This document shows, piece after piece, positions 1 to 7,590 of a DNA stretch of 64,000 bases (positions are counted from its first letter, which is position 1; each line of letters starts with the position of its first letter). A program made the position numbers and the translations under genes. The notes under the pieces are model-generated. The model was not told the origin of the DNA. It made no database searches and saw nothing but the letters and a program-made list of their open reading frames with translations. The DNA is from an uncultured Bacteroidia bacterium (GTDB lineage Bacteria; Bacteroidota; Bacteroidia; Bacteroidales; F082), in assembly GCA_902802535.1 (NCBI GenBank), contig CADCML010000004.1, forward strand, positions 1 through 64,000. The letters run 5' to 3'.

Positions 1-590
1 CATGAACTCATGCGACACGCGGCCACCCATCATGCCCGAATCGGACTTGACGGCCACCACTTGCGGCACGCCGCAGCGGGCAAAGATGCGGTCGTAGGCA
101 TGGTAAGCCTTGGCGTAGTATTGTTCCAAATCCTCCTGAGAGGTGTGGAAGCTGTAGGCATCCTTCATGGTGAACTCGCGGGTGCGGATGAGGCCACCGC
201 GCGAACGGGGTTCATCACGGAACTTGGTCTGGATCTGATAGATCATGAAAGGATACTGCGTGTAGCTCTTCGCGGCGTCGCGGGCCAGTTGCACGGCGGC
301 TTCCTCGTGGGTCATGCCCAGCACCATGTCGATGCCGTTGCGGTCCTTGAAGCGGAGTAACTCCGAGCCGATGCTGTTGTAACGCCCCGACTCCTGCCAA
401 AGCGTGCCCGGCATGACGACGGGAAACATAACTTCCTGACCATCGATGCGATCCATCTCCTCGCGGATGATATTTTCTATTTTCCCACCGACTTGATATA
501 TCCACCGCGCACCATAAGTGCCTGACTATCAAACACGCAATCGGCTGGTGCTTTCTTGAAACGCTCGCCTAATAATGTTGCTACTTTCAT
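1..590 (-). pseudogene. proS: Prolyl-tRNA synthetase, 5' part, with internal deletion and frameshift; runs off the window
   Basis: Proline-tRNA ligase of the bacterial class IIa type, which charges tRNA-Pro in the cytoplasm. The start at 590 gives MKVATLLGERFKKAPADC and continues to GGYIKSVGK, where a TAG follows at 479-477. A second frame then resumes as [18 protein letters not shown] and stays open to base 1 through the motif 2 region (MTHEEAAV, then [12 protein letters not shown] and [12 protein letters not shown]), all typical of this family. In the family, roughly 15-20 residues normally lie between GGYIK.V and KIE.IIREEMD. They are absent here, and the reading frame changes by one base at about 481-488. 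As written the gene cannot make a full enzyme. Since proS is usually essential, an assembly or sequencing error is a serious alternative to a true pseudogene. Confidence 0.85.
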
Positions 591-626
591 ATCTGTATTC
601 TTTTTGTTTGTTCTCAATTGAAGCCG

Positions 627-634
627 CAAAGTTA
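627..634 (-). promoter_or_regulatory. -7 box upstream of proS
   Basis: The minus strand reads TAACTTTG, matching the Bacteroidota -7 consensus TAnnTTTG, 37 bases before the proS ATG. No convincing -33 TTTG is seen at the usual 19-21 bp distance, so only the -7 element is claimed. Confidence 0.45.
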
Positions 635-654
635 CGGTTTTTTTTGGTATGTTA

Positions 655-690
655 ATAAAAAACCTCCCGTCGTTGCCAACAGGAGGTCTT
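655..690 (-). terminator. Rho-independent terminator of the PNGase F-like gene
   Basis: On the minus strand ACCTCC and GGGAGGT pair around a short inner GTTG/CGAC helix, followed directly by a run of six T. It lies just after the stop codon at 712 and separates this gene from proS. Confidence 0.75.
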
Positions 691-711
691 GTAGTTGAAG
701 GTTTGGTGTTC

Positions 712-3366
712 TTAATTCTGGATCATCACCTTCCTCGTCACCACTTGGCCACCAATGACGTGGACAAAATACATGCCCGACGGCAGGTCGCTGACGTCGA
801 CGGTGGTGGAGCCTTTCATGCTGAAGCCGCGCACCTTGGCACCTTGCGGGTTGATGATGACGACGCTGGCCTTACCCTTTTCGTAATCCGTCGTGATGGT
901 CATTTGGCCTCTGGCAGGATTGGGGGTGATGGTCACTTGGAAAGGTTCAGCATCGATATTGGGCAACTCGGGGACTTCCGTCAGGATGTCGGTGTTATGG
1001 CTGTAGGTCACCAGCTTGCCGGAAACCTTAAGAATCGGGTTGCTGGAATTGTTGCAATCCGGGCAACTGTTCTGGCCGCTCACGCAGTCGGGATAGTTGG
1101 GGTGGCACTGGTCGACATAGGTCGGGTCAAACTCATAAAGCACATCGGCGTGGCCGTTGGCGAGATAGTCGTCGAGGCTATAATCCCACACCATTGACAT
1201 GCTGCCAGGGCACCAACCGGCACGGTTGTATGTCCAGGTACCGTTTTGAGGCTGGCAACCTGCGGGGTTGGGATTGCAGGTCTGCCAGAGATCCTGTGTG
1301 AACATCGTGGCGCCATTGATGTTGACGTTGTGTACAGCATGATAGAACTCAGCGGCGTTGCCCGTGTTGTAGGCACCGTTTTGGGTGTCGCTCCAGTTAT
1401 GTCCCGAAGTGGTGATTTGCAGCTTGGCTTTTTCGACACAAGGGTTGAATTCGACCGTACGCATCGGAATGGGGCACAAGTTCTCGTAATCGCCGAATGC
1501 ATAGTTTCCATACCACAACTCCTGCATGTCCACGTATGGATAATCGGGTTTGCCTTTGGTGTATTCAAAGATGGCTGTGGGGTTGTAGCCTTGACCCGTT
1601 GAATACTGCTCGCTATAGTATTCAAATTCGACGAGACCTTGAAGCACGGAGGTGAAGTCTGTCACGTCAAGGTCATCGACACATTCCACACCGAACGGGG
1701 TGATGTAGCGGCAAAGCTCCACCCATTCGCCACGGTAGTTTTTCACGCGGAGGTAGCTCTGGTGGTCGTAGGTGTTGCAGTCGCCGTTCACGCAGTTGTG
1801 CAGATAATGCAAGTTGATGGCATTGAAAGCATTGACGTGGGTCGGGAAGGGATATTCGCCGTAAGCGGTAAACACCGTTGTGTTCACCACCACCTCGCCG
1901 TTGAGGGCAGAAACATTGATGTCGCCGAAGTCGGTAGTCACATCAAAGGTGTTGGAGGCCGTTGTGACCTTGCCGCCGGTTTGGGTGATGCTCACGGTCA
2001 TATTGTAGGTGCCTTCACCCGAGGGCGTCCATGTGGTGTACCAATAGCCGTTGTCCGGATTGTCGGGATAGTCTGTCTTCATGGGCAGCTCCTGTCCGTC
2101 GACGTTGCATTTCACTTCTTCGAATTTCAGCACATTGCCGTGGTCGATGTAGGCACTCAGCACCACCATGACGGGGTTCTGGAAGTCGGGCATATACACC
2201 TTGGTGCCTTCGTAGGGACGGCGGATGGTGATTTCAGGAGCGTAGTTTGCGGGGTCAACCACATAGAAAGAACGGTTCACCGCAGGGGCGGGTTGCCATT
2301 GTGTGCCGTCGCCAGGCTGTGAGGCCTGCACTTTCACGAGACCTTCTTCACCGGTGAGGGTAAGGATGTTGCCATTGATGGTGGCGGGACCTTGTACGAC
2401 CTCAAAGTTCACAGGAAGTCCTGACGTAGCAGAGGCTTCAAGGGTGATAGGTTCGTTGTAAACCAATTGGTCAGGGATGTCTGCAAACTCAATGAACTGG
2501 GCCGTCAGGCCGCCGGGGAAATGGCGCACGGTGAAGTTGTCGAAGCCACACCAGCCGCTGTTGAGCATGAAGATATGATGCCATGTTGCGGGGTCGAACT
2601 TGTCGCCGCTGCCCGGGGTCAAACCAATAGTGACACCTTGGCATTCCGGCACGGCTTCCCACTCGCCGTTTGGCACGTTTTCATACATACCATAAAGGGT
2701 GACAGCACCGGCTCCGTTGTTGGCATCAAGGTCGATGGAAATCTTCCAACGAACCCATTCCTTCTCTGGTACTGGAACAGGAAAATTGCAGGCCGGATTG
2801 TTGTCGGGCAACACCACACCCTTGATGAATAGAGGATCGGTGTCGCTACCTGTGAGGAGCATATAGATGCCGCCGTCGGGGAGGGTGCTGTTGGGGTTGG
2901 GTGTGATGGGTTCGTAGAGGGCATGACCCGGAGCCGCCATGATGGGAGGAAGCACAGAGCCGTCGCCGTCGCCATCATAGCCGATGCCGAAAAGGGTGCC
3001 CCACCACTCGCGCAGCTGGTCACATTCGATCTCGATGACTCCGCCATTGGAGAAGTCGAAGCCGTATTGGGTGATGTCGTGGGTGGCGATGTCGCCAAAG
3101 CTCGTGCCGGAGGCGTGTGAAAACACACCTAAGGTTTCGTCGGCGGTGGGAGTTTCGGGCGTGGTGCCCCAGAAATGACCGAGGTAATCGGTGTACATGG
3201 GACCCATGCTACCATTACCTGCGCTGTGTACACGGACATACCAGCCGTCTTGACCGTTAAGGATTTGGCCTTCGCCATAGTTGTTGAAGTCGAAGGTCTT
3301 TTCAACTTGGGCCATCAGCCCGATGCTCATTAGCATCATCACAAGGAGAAATAATGTCTTTTTCAT
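712..3366 (-). CDS. Secreted PNGase F-like glycoprotein amidase with T9SS sorting tail
   Basis: Predicted 884-residue exported protein. Residues 1-20 form a signal peptide (MKKTLFLLVMMLMSIGLMAQ). Residues about 30-290 look like a concanavalin/LamG-type jelly-roll module and 295-475 like one or two Ig-like modules. Residues about 495-800 resemble the two-lobed peptide-N-glycosidase F fold: the N-lobe has EWVELCRYITPFG, the C-lobe CNPNPAGCQPQNGTWTYNRAG and GWCPGS, with many paired cysteines. Residues 805-884 are a type A T9SS tail (ITPNPARG, then SGMYFVHV and KVMIQN). PNGase F removes N-linked glycans from asparagine, so a role in attacking glycoproteins is plausible; catalytic residues were not aligned, and activity is inferred from family resemblance. 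It is monocistronic, with its own promoter and terminator. The SusCD pair 4.5 kb upstream could be functionally linked. Confidence 0.8.
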   Translation of the reverse strand: MKKTLFLLVMMLMSIGLMAQVEKTFDFNNYGEGQILNGQDGWYVRVHSAGNGSMGPMYTDYLGHFWGTTPETPTADETLGVFSHASGTSFGDIATHDITQYGFDFSNGGVIEIECDQLREWWGTLFGIGYDGDGDGSVLPPIMAAPGHALYEPITPNPNSTLPDGGIYMLLTGSDTDPLFIKGVVLPDNNPACNFPVPVPEKEWVRWKISIDLDANNGAGAVTLYGMYENVPNGEWEAVPECQGVTIGLTPGSGDKFDPATWHHIFMLNSGWCGFDNFTVRHFPGGLTAQFIEFADIPDQLVYNEPITLEASATSGLPVNFEVVQGPATINGNILTLTGEEGLVKVQASQPGDGTQWQPAPAVNRSFYVVDPANYAPEITIRRPYEGTKVYMPDFQNPVMVVLSAYIDHGNVLKFEEVKCNVDGQELPMKTDYPDNPDNGYWYTTWTPSGEGTYNMTVSITQTGGKVTTASNTFDVTTDFGDINVSALNGEVVVNTTVFTAYGEYPFPTHVNAFNAINLHYLHNCVNGDCNTYDHQSYLRVKNYRGEWVELCRYITPFGVECVDDLDVTDFTSVLQGLVEFEYYSEQYSTGQGYNPTAIFEYTKGKPDYPYVDMQELWYGNYAFGDYENLCPIPMRTVEFNPCVEKAKLQITTSGHNWSDTQNGAYNTGNAAEFYHAVHNVNINGATMFTQDLWQTCNPNPAGCQPQNGTWTYNRAGWCPGSMSMVWDYSLDDYLANGHADVLYEFDPTYVDQCHPNYPDCVSGQNSCPDCNNSSNPILKVSGKLVTYSHNTDILTEVPELPNIDAEPFQVTITPNPARGQMTITTDYEKGKASVVIINPQGAKVRGFSMKGSTTVDVSDLPSGMYFVHVIGGQVVTRKVMIQN

Positions 3367-3408
3367 AACAATAGATTTATAATTTCAAGATTCGTTGCCT
3401 TTTGCGGG

Positions 3409-3438
3409 CAAAGATAAAGGTTTTCCCGAAATTACAAA
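3409..3438 (-). promoter_or_regulatory. Promoter of the PNGase F-like gene
   Basis: The minus strand shows TTTG at 3438-3435, an 18-bp spacer, and TATCTTTG at 3416-3409. This fits the Bacteroidota -33/-7 pattern and lies 42 bases before the ATG. Confidence 0.65.
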
Positions 3439-3465
3439 TGCTTTTTGAATTAAAATGATTAGCCG

Positions 3466-3550
3466 TCCTCCAAAGTGACGCATATCGGCCTTGTAGGGCT
3501 GTCGTACCACGGCAGCCGCCTGTCGTCATGGCTACAAGGGCGGCTGCCAC
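3466..3550. repeat. Composite island repeat, hairpin half (copy 1)
   Basis: Arms GGCAGCCGCC (3511-3520) and GGCGGCTGCC (3539-3548) form a hairpin. The preceding segment (TCCTCCAAAGTGACGC, CATATCGGCC, TGTCGTACCACG) recurs at 6364 and 7767. It lies directly downstream of the membrane-protein gene at 3627-4019. On the minus strand the edge at 3466 resembles the LEDG part of a T9SS sorting tail, as seen more fully at 4328. Confidence 0.75.
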
Positions 3551-3626
3551 GTACAGCTATTTTTTTCGCATTGCAAATGCTGATGTTCGACGCTTCCGAA
3601 TTGCAAATTTGGAAGAACGGGCTATC

Positions 3627-4019
3627 TCAAAAACAACGATTAACAACAAAGCTTATTGATAAAGGGAGCAATAAAAACAGGCCAACAATCATAAACAAAA
3701 ATATCATCCATCCCTTCAACTTGCCATTTAAGGCACATGATTTGTATTTCTTGCTTAAAACTTCTATTTTGCCGCCATAATACTTGTAATTAAACCAAGC
3801 AAAGACTGCTCCTGTTGCGATTGCTAAAACAACAGTAGTAGTTTTACTCAAAGTAACATTCAATGGAAAAAACATCATATAAGTCAAGATTGCATTATAC
3901 ACAAGAAGAATTTGGATGGCTCCTACTGCAATAGCAGCAGAAAAATGAACAGGATGGTCAGCTTTGTAAGCCTTTTTATAATAATGACAGGCAAACCAAT
4001 AATACAAATATCCGAACAT
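3627..4019 (-). CDS. Small membrane protein, putative immunity protein
   Basis: 130 residues with about four hydrophobic segments and a tyrosine-rich start (MFGYLYYWFACHYYKKAY). No named family is recognised. It begins 12 bases after the stop of a toxin-like gene fragment (4032-4152) and is followed by the island repeat, the same order seen for three neighbouring genes. That position, the small size and the membrane topology suggest an immunity protein against a membrane-acting toxin; this is inference. Its AT-rich composition differs from the flanking housekeeping genes. Confidence 0.6.
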   Translation of the reverse strand: MFGYLYYWFACHYYKKAYKADHPVHFSAAIAVGAIQILLVYNAILTYMMFFPLNVTLSKTTTVVLAIATGAVFAWFNYKYYGGKIEVLSKKYKSCALNGKLKGWMIFLFMIVGLFLLLPLSISFVVNRCF

Positions 4020-4031
4020 GATGGAAAAACT

Positions 4032-4152
4032 TTAATACACGATTGAAAATGTTTTCAAATCAACCCCTATGTTTCCGCACCAGGTATTTACATTAGCCCC
4101 GATGGATTGTCCTGTAATGGCATACGAGCAAATGTCAACCGCAAGATACGAA
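4032..4152 (-). pseudogene. 3' remnant of a toxin-like gene, fused to repeat leader
   Basis: About 40 codons remain (SYLAVDICSYAITGQSIG, then NVNTWCGNIGVD) before the stop at 4032. Upstream the frame runs without interruption into the island repeat, giving a 66-residue open frame from 4232 that starts MRIDCAQKGIANPRFKASG. The remnant shares its position and a YxxxD hydrophobic pattern with the remnant at 4820-5130 (TYFVIDVATDSF), so it is probably the extreme C-terminus of a polymorphic toxin whose 5' part was lost. Confidence 0.5.
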
Positions 4153-4327
4153 GCCCCGTTCCAGCGGATTTGCAATCCGCTGGCCTTGAAACGGGGATTT
4201 GCAATCCCCTTTTGTGCGCAATCAATTCTCATTTTTTAATCGTTCAGCCTACAAAGGTAATACTTTTTATTTGATTTCGTATGCACTGCATTGAAAAACC
4301 ATTGTCGGATTTTCCCTCCGTGAATCT
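4153..4327. repeat. Composite island repeat, palindrome half (copy 2)
   Basis: It carries two palindromes: arms CCAGCGGATT/AATCCGCTGG at 4161-4183 and GGGGATT/AATCCCC at 4193-4209, both closed by TGC. The unit continues through GTGCGCAATCAA, a minus-strand TACCTTTG box and a conserved 60-bp AT-rich stretch. Near-identical copies lie at 6143 and 7591, with a truncated one at 5131. On the minus strand the element ends in GGAACGGGG, and toxin-like sequence begins at the very next base. Confidence 0.85.
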
Positions 4328-4402
4328 CTATTCCCTCACCACCTTATCCGAAAATACCATCCCGTCCTCCAAAGTGACGCGCAACAGATAAACACGGTGC
4401 GT
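4328..4402 (-). pseudogene. Fragment of a T9SS C-terminal sorting tail inside the repeat
   Basis: The minus strand translates as THRVYLLRVTLEDGMVFSD followed by KVVRE and a stop at 4330-4328. This matches the end of a type A T9SS sorting domain (pattern GvYlvrv...G....kkvv..). No gene reads into it: the preceding membrane-protein gene stops at 4406 in another frame. Degenerate versions of the same tail (VFSDKVVKE) are present in the copies near 6318-6350 and 7738-7760. The repeat therefore probably originated at the 3' end of a T9SS cargo gene. Confidence 0.6.
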
Positions 4403-4405
4403 ATT

Positions 4406-4807
4406 TTAGATTCTTCCTTGGTTCATCAGCATTTTTATGTATAATTCAGCGAAGAAGACAACAAATGGGAGTACCGCAAACAAGACCGCACCGATGTTCT
4501 TTTTCCCTTTCCACCTTGCCTCGTTTTTTCCCAATATCCTAACATATTTGTGTTTATGTACCAGCAAAAAATACAACAAGACAAAAGATAATACAAACAG
4601 AATTATTACACTTTGTATGCCAGGCTCAGAATAATTCTTGCTTGACGAGAAAAAAAAGAAAAAAGTACTCAAAATATCCAAATAGATGAACTCGACAACC
4701 ATAGATATAAAAATGATTGCCGTATATTCAGCTATAACCGCATTCCCTACTTTGACTTGAAAGTAGTAGTACTTGAAGAAAAGATATTCCAAAAATCTCA
4801 TATTCAT
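4406..4807 (-). CDS. Small membrane protein, putative immunity protein (paralogue of 7169-7558)
   Basis: 133 residues, about four membrane segments, starting MNMRFLEYLFFKYYYFQVKV. Its N-terminus and its C-terminal WKGKKNIGAVLFAV segment match the gene at 7169-7558, while the middle diverges. Both genes share the same upstream bases (ATCCAATATTGAAAACAG). The purine-rich AGAAAGGG touches the ATG at 4807 but is well spaced for the ATG at 4801, so translation may begin at residue 3. A broken toxin-like fragment ends 12 bases upstream. Function is unknown; an immunity role is inferred from context. Confidence 0.65.
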   Translation of the reverse strand: MNMRFLEYLFFKYYYFQVKVGNAVIAEYTAIIFISMVVEFIYLDILSTFFFFFSSSKNYSEPGIQSVIILFVLSFVLLYFLLVHKHKYVRILGKNEARWKGKKNIGAVLFAVLPFVVFFAELYIKMLMNQGRI

Positions 4808-4819
4808 CCCTTTCTGTTT

Positions 4820-5130
4820 TCAATATTGGATTTTACCCCATCCATTAAAACTGTCTGTGGCTACATCGATAACAAAATAGGTCATGCTTATTCCAAAACC
4901 AATAGGCCCCAAAAACCTACCACACCCATAGCGATATCAAGACCACCCTTGTAATAAACATTATAGTCTTGACCACCATGCTTATTATAATTTTACATTT
5001 CATAGCCCTCAACACTAGTTGATACCGCGAAACATGCTCTTCCCGCTAGCTTCGTAACTTTCAACATACCGACCCCTTCTTTCGTCAAGGCATTTACATA
5101 TTGAGCCTTCGACAGGTTAACCAATATCCC
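4820..5130 (-). pseudogene. 3' remnant of a toxin-like gene, with stop codon and frameshift
   Basis: Reading from 5130 the minus strand gives ILVNLSKAQYVNALTKEG, then VTKLAGRACFAVS, a TAA at 4995-4993, then KHGGQDYNVYYKGGLDIAMG. A frame change of one base in a T run near 4912 is followed by GPIGFGISMTYFVIDVATDS and NGWGKIQY, stop at 4822-4820. A glycine-rich hydrophobic stretch followed by TYFVIDxATxxFNGWG looks like the C-terminal end of Bacteroidota polymorphic-toxin proteins; this family attribution is tentative. The 5' side is cut exactly at the island repeat. Two lesions make it non-functional. Confidence 0.5.
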
Positions 5131-5165
5131 GTTCCAGCTGATTTGCAATCCGCTAAAGTTGAAAC
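5131..5165. repeat. Truncated, degenerate copy of the island palindrome
   Basis: GTTCCAGCTGATTTGCAATC followed by CGCTAAAG matches the first palindrome of the other copies, with one arm changed. The second palindrome is missing. It lies between the lipoprotein gene (ends 5175) and the toxin remnant (4820-5130), in the same relation to both as the full copies. Confidence 0.7.
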
Positions 5166-5174
5166 ATCGTTGAA

Positions 5175-5792
5175 CTATTCAATCTTTGAAACATTTTGAA
5201 ACTTCGTATAATATGCAATAATAAAATCCAGTTTCTCTTCGTCTGAAAGCGAAAAAAGGTAGTTGATAATGTCAAAATTGTAACAAATCCTTTGTGATGA
5301 TGCAAGACTTTCAACAGTTTGAATGTGTCTATTGATATATTTGTCCAATAAGTGTTGTGTTTGTGGCAACTGGTCAATAATTCCTTCTTCGGGAAAAGAT
5401 AAATCGCAAAAGAATGGAAAATCTATCATTTTTGAAAGAAAGAGCCAAGTACTGATGCTATCTTGCAAGTCCTGGCTAAAGGAATCCATAGTGAGATTGG
5501 CCTCAATTCTTGCAAAATAGTCGTGGCTATCAGCTAAACTATCGACTAGAAAAACAAACTTCCAGGGATTTGCTTCATAATTATCGGGCAAATCCATCTT
5601 CAAACGGTCATTGCAACCGAGCATGTATAAGGCAACTATTATTTCTTTTCTATAGGTGTGACTAAGAATTTTTGTGCTATTAGCATTATTACTATCTTTG
5701 GCAACATTATTCTCTATAATAACTTGATTGGCGGTATGATTACATCCGCAAAATAGAATAATGATTAAAATGTATACGATGTTTCTTTCCAT
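5175..5792 (-). CDS. Putative lipoprotein, possible periplasmic immunity protein
   Basis: The start at 5792 gives a lipoprotein signal (MERNIVYILIIILFCGC, lipobox cysteine at 17). An open frame continues 57 codons further upstream, but that part lacks a signal and overlaps the amidase fragment. The mature part (about 188 residues) is acidic and probably helical, with no recognised domain. It starts 4 bases after the stop of a broken muramoyl amidase gene, so it could be a periplasmic inhibitor protecting the producer from a cell-wall-cutting effector. That is inferred only from position and localisation. Confidence 0.6.
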   Translation of the reverse strand: MERNIVYILIIILFCGCNHTANQVIIENNVAKDSNNANSTKILSHTYRKEIIVALYMLGCNDRLKMDLPDNYEANPWKFVFLVDSLADSHDYFARIEANLTMDSFSQDLQDSISTWLFLSKMIDFPFFCDLSFPEEGIIDQLPQTQHLLDKYINRHIQTVESLASSQRICYNFDIINYLFSLSDEEKLDFIIAYYTKFQNVSKIE

Positions 5793-5796
5793 AGTT

Positions 5797-6142
5797 TTAA
5801 TAATAAATACATTTGTAAATTGCAGTTGGAGGTTTTGTACCATTATTGAGATATTGGTACACACCTGTTGCAATCTCACGACCGATAATGCTGTAATTGT
5901 TAATGATGTTGTTTCTATTCGCTTCACTACTAATTCCACCCATTTCCAGTAAAATTCCAGCACTACCCTTAAAATACTTTAATACACCTATGGTTTTAGT
6001 GCTAGGAATAACTGAATTATTAGCAGGTGTCATAATGCTCAAATTTTCCATAATATAATTTCCTAATTCAATTGAATTTTCTTGTTGCCATTTTAGACCA
6101 TTTCCTCTTACTTCATATACAGCAAAAGCTTCTTCACTTGAA
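5797..6142 (-). pseudogene. 3' fragment of an N-acetylmuramoyl-L-alanine amidase (Amidase_3 type)
   Basis: About 115 codons survive. VLKYFKGSAGILLEMGGISS then ANRNNIINNYSIIGREIATG match the end of zinc amidases of the Amidase_3 family, where the glutamate of the LLE.GfI motif is catalytic. The N-terminal part carrying the zinc ligands is gone: sequence immediately 5' is the island repeat, with the junction at 6142/6143. The ATG at 6210 lies in the repeat and cannot restore the enzyme. This is the clearest toxin-like remnant of the island, and it is coupled to a lipoprotein gene. Confidence 0.65.
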
Positions 6143-6460
6143 CCCCGTTCCAGCGGATTTGCAATCCGCTGGCCTTGAAACGGGGATTTGCAATCCCCTT
6201 TTGTGCGCAATCAACTCTCATTTTTTTATCGTTCAGCCTACAAAGGTAATACTTTTTATTTAATTTCGTATGCTCTGCATTGAAAAACCATTGTCGGATG
6301 TTCCCTCCGTGAATCTCTATTCCTTCACAACCTTATCCGAAAACACCTTCCTCAAAAGTGATGCATATCGGCCTTGTAAGGCTGTCGTACCACGGCAGCC
6401 GCATGTCGTCATGGCTGCAAAGGCGGCTGCCATGGTGTGAGAGCCCTACATTGATGAAAG
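6143..6460. repeat. Composite island repeat, full copy (copy 4)
   Basis: Palindromes with arms CCAGCGGATT/AATCCGCTGG at 6150-6172 and GGGGATT/AATCCCC at 6182-6198, the AT-rich centre, a decayed T9SS tail, and the hairpin with arms GGCAGCCGC (6394-6402) and GCGGCTGCC (6423-6431). It links the downstream end of the membrane-protein gene at 6469 to the amidase fragment. This copy shows that the palindrome half and the hairpin half belong to one element of about 315 bp. Confidence 0.85.
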
Positions 6461-6468
6461 CATCATAA

Positions 6469-6870
6469 TTATAAAAAGTGAAGCGCAACTAAAAAACTGG
6501 GCAAAGAAAGCAGCACAAACAAAACTACTAAAATTCCTTTGATATGTTTTAGTTTTTCTTCTTTGTATTTCTGGTCCAATAAATCGAAATGGTTCTTGTC
6601 GTTTTTTAGAATCTCATCTGAAAACAAGTAGGCTATCGCAAAAGGAATATCTGTAATGATTACATACCACACATTCATTTTGATTCCAAAGAAAGAAAGA
6701 ATAAATGTCTCGATAACCAACAGATAACAAAGCAATGACAAAGATAGTATTAGTAAACCCCAGTCGTAGCAACTCAAGATTAATAAGTACCCCGGTGCTT
6801 CTTCTATCCCAAATATTTTCCGATAGAACCTTGTTATCCGATAATACATGTATTCTAATGTAGTTTTCAT
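6469..6870 (-). CDS. Small membrane protein, putative immunity protein
   Basis: 133 residues starting MKTTLEYMYYRITRFYRKIF, with three or four hydrophobic segments and a charged middle loop (DEILKNDKNHFDLLDQKYKE). The family is not recognised; architecture and N-terminal tyrosines resemble the other three membrane proteins of the island, though identity is low. It starts 6 bases after the stop of the remnant at 6877-7098 and is followed by the island repeat. The likely role, protecting against a membrane-acting toxin, is inferred from this repeated gene order. Confidence 0.6.
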   Translation of the reverse strand: MKTTLEYMYYRITRFYRKIFGIEEAPGYLLILSCYDWGLLILSLSLLCYLLVIETFILSFFGIKMNVWYVIITDIPFAIAYLFSDEILKNDKNHFDLLDQKYKEEKLKHIKGILVVLFVLLSLPSFLVALHFL

Positions 6871-6876
6871 TTTTTT

Positions 6877-7098
6877 CTATTTAAACGGTTGGTACTCAAG
6901 TAAACCCGGGTTCATTCCGTTTTTCATCATTTCTACCATCGTATTACCATACTGAAAAACAAGCTCTCTCCCACCAAAAAACCAAAACATGCTTATCCAT
7001 GTACCTCCAGGTAATAATCCAATTCCTCCAAACAAAACATCAGCACTGTACATTATTTTGTCATTGATTGAAGTAGAGGTATAACACTGGACACTGGT
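6877..7098 (-). pseudogene. 3' remnant of a toxin-like gene
   Basis: An open stretch without a start codon at its head reads INDKIMYSADVLFGGIGLLP, GGTWISMFWFFGGREL and ends GLLEYQPFK, stop at 6879-6877. A TGA at 7101-7099 blocks the frame upstream. The glycine-rich hydrophobic pattern resembles the remnant at 4820-5130. It lies just before a small membrane-protein gene, as in the other units. Confidence 0.45.
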
Positions 7099-7168
7099 TC
7101 ATGTCTTTTCGTTGCTGTTTCGATTTAATGAATGCTAAGACATTTGTAAACCTATAATTCTCTTTGGT

Positions 7169-7558
7169 TTAAGGAGAAACCTTCATAGGGATGAACAATT
7201 CAACAACAAATAGTATAAAAGGCACTACAGCAAAAAGGACGGCGCCAAGATTCTTCTTGCCTTTCCATTCAGTTTCATGAATCTCAAGGACTTTCTTGTA
7301 TCTTCTTTTGTAAAGGAACATGAAAGAAAAACCAATAACTGCTATAGTAGTAACAGACAATATACTATTTGAGTTATATGAATCAGGAGAACTACCTGGA
7401 ATAAAAAAGTAGTAAAAATTGAAAATGTCAGCAAAAACAAACATGAATACGAAACCCATAAACAACACTGTGGAAAATGGGGCAACGTCACCATTGCCTA
7501 CTTTGACTTGAAAGTAATAGTATTTGAAAAATAGGTATTCTAAAAATCTCATATTCAT
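7169..7558 (-). CDS. Small membrane protein, putative immunity protein (paralogue of 4406-4807)
   Basis: 129 residues, about four membrane segments, beginning MNMRFLEYLFFKYYYFQVKV like its paralogue and ending with a matching WKGKKNLGAVLFAV region; the centre differs strongly. As in the paralogue, residue 3 (ATG at 7552) has the better-spaced purine-rich leader. Only the last few codons of the toxin-like gene (GKIQY, stop) remain between it and the repeat at 7591, so here the partner is almost completely erased while the membrane protein is kept. Confidence 0.65.
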   Translation of the reverse strand: MNMRFLEYLFFKYYYFQVKVGNGDVAPFSTVLFMGFVFMFVFADIFNFYYFFIPGSSPDSYNSNSILSVTTIAVIGFSFMFLYKRRYKKVLEIHETEWKGKKNLGAVLFAVVPFILFVVELFIPMKVSP

Positions 7559-7590
7559 CCCTTTCTGTTTTCAATATTGGATTTTACCCC

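Noticed and set aside
3475-3780. Plus-strand 101-codon frame through the hairpin repeat
   Set aside because: It spans repeat sequence and the antisense of a membrane-protein gene, with no start context or recognisable product.
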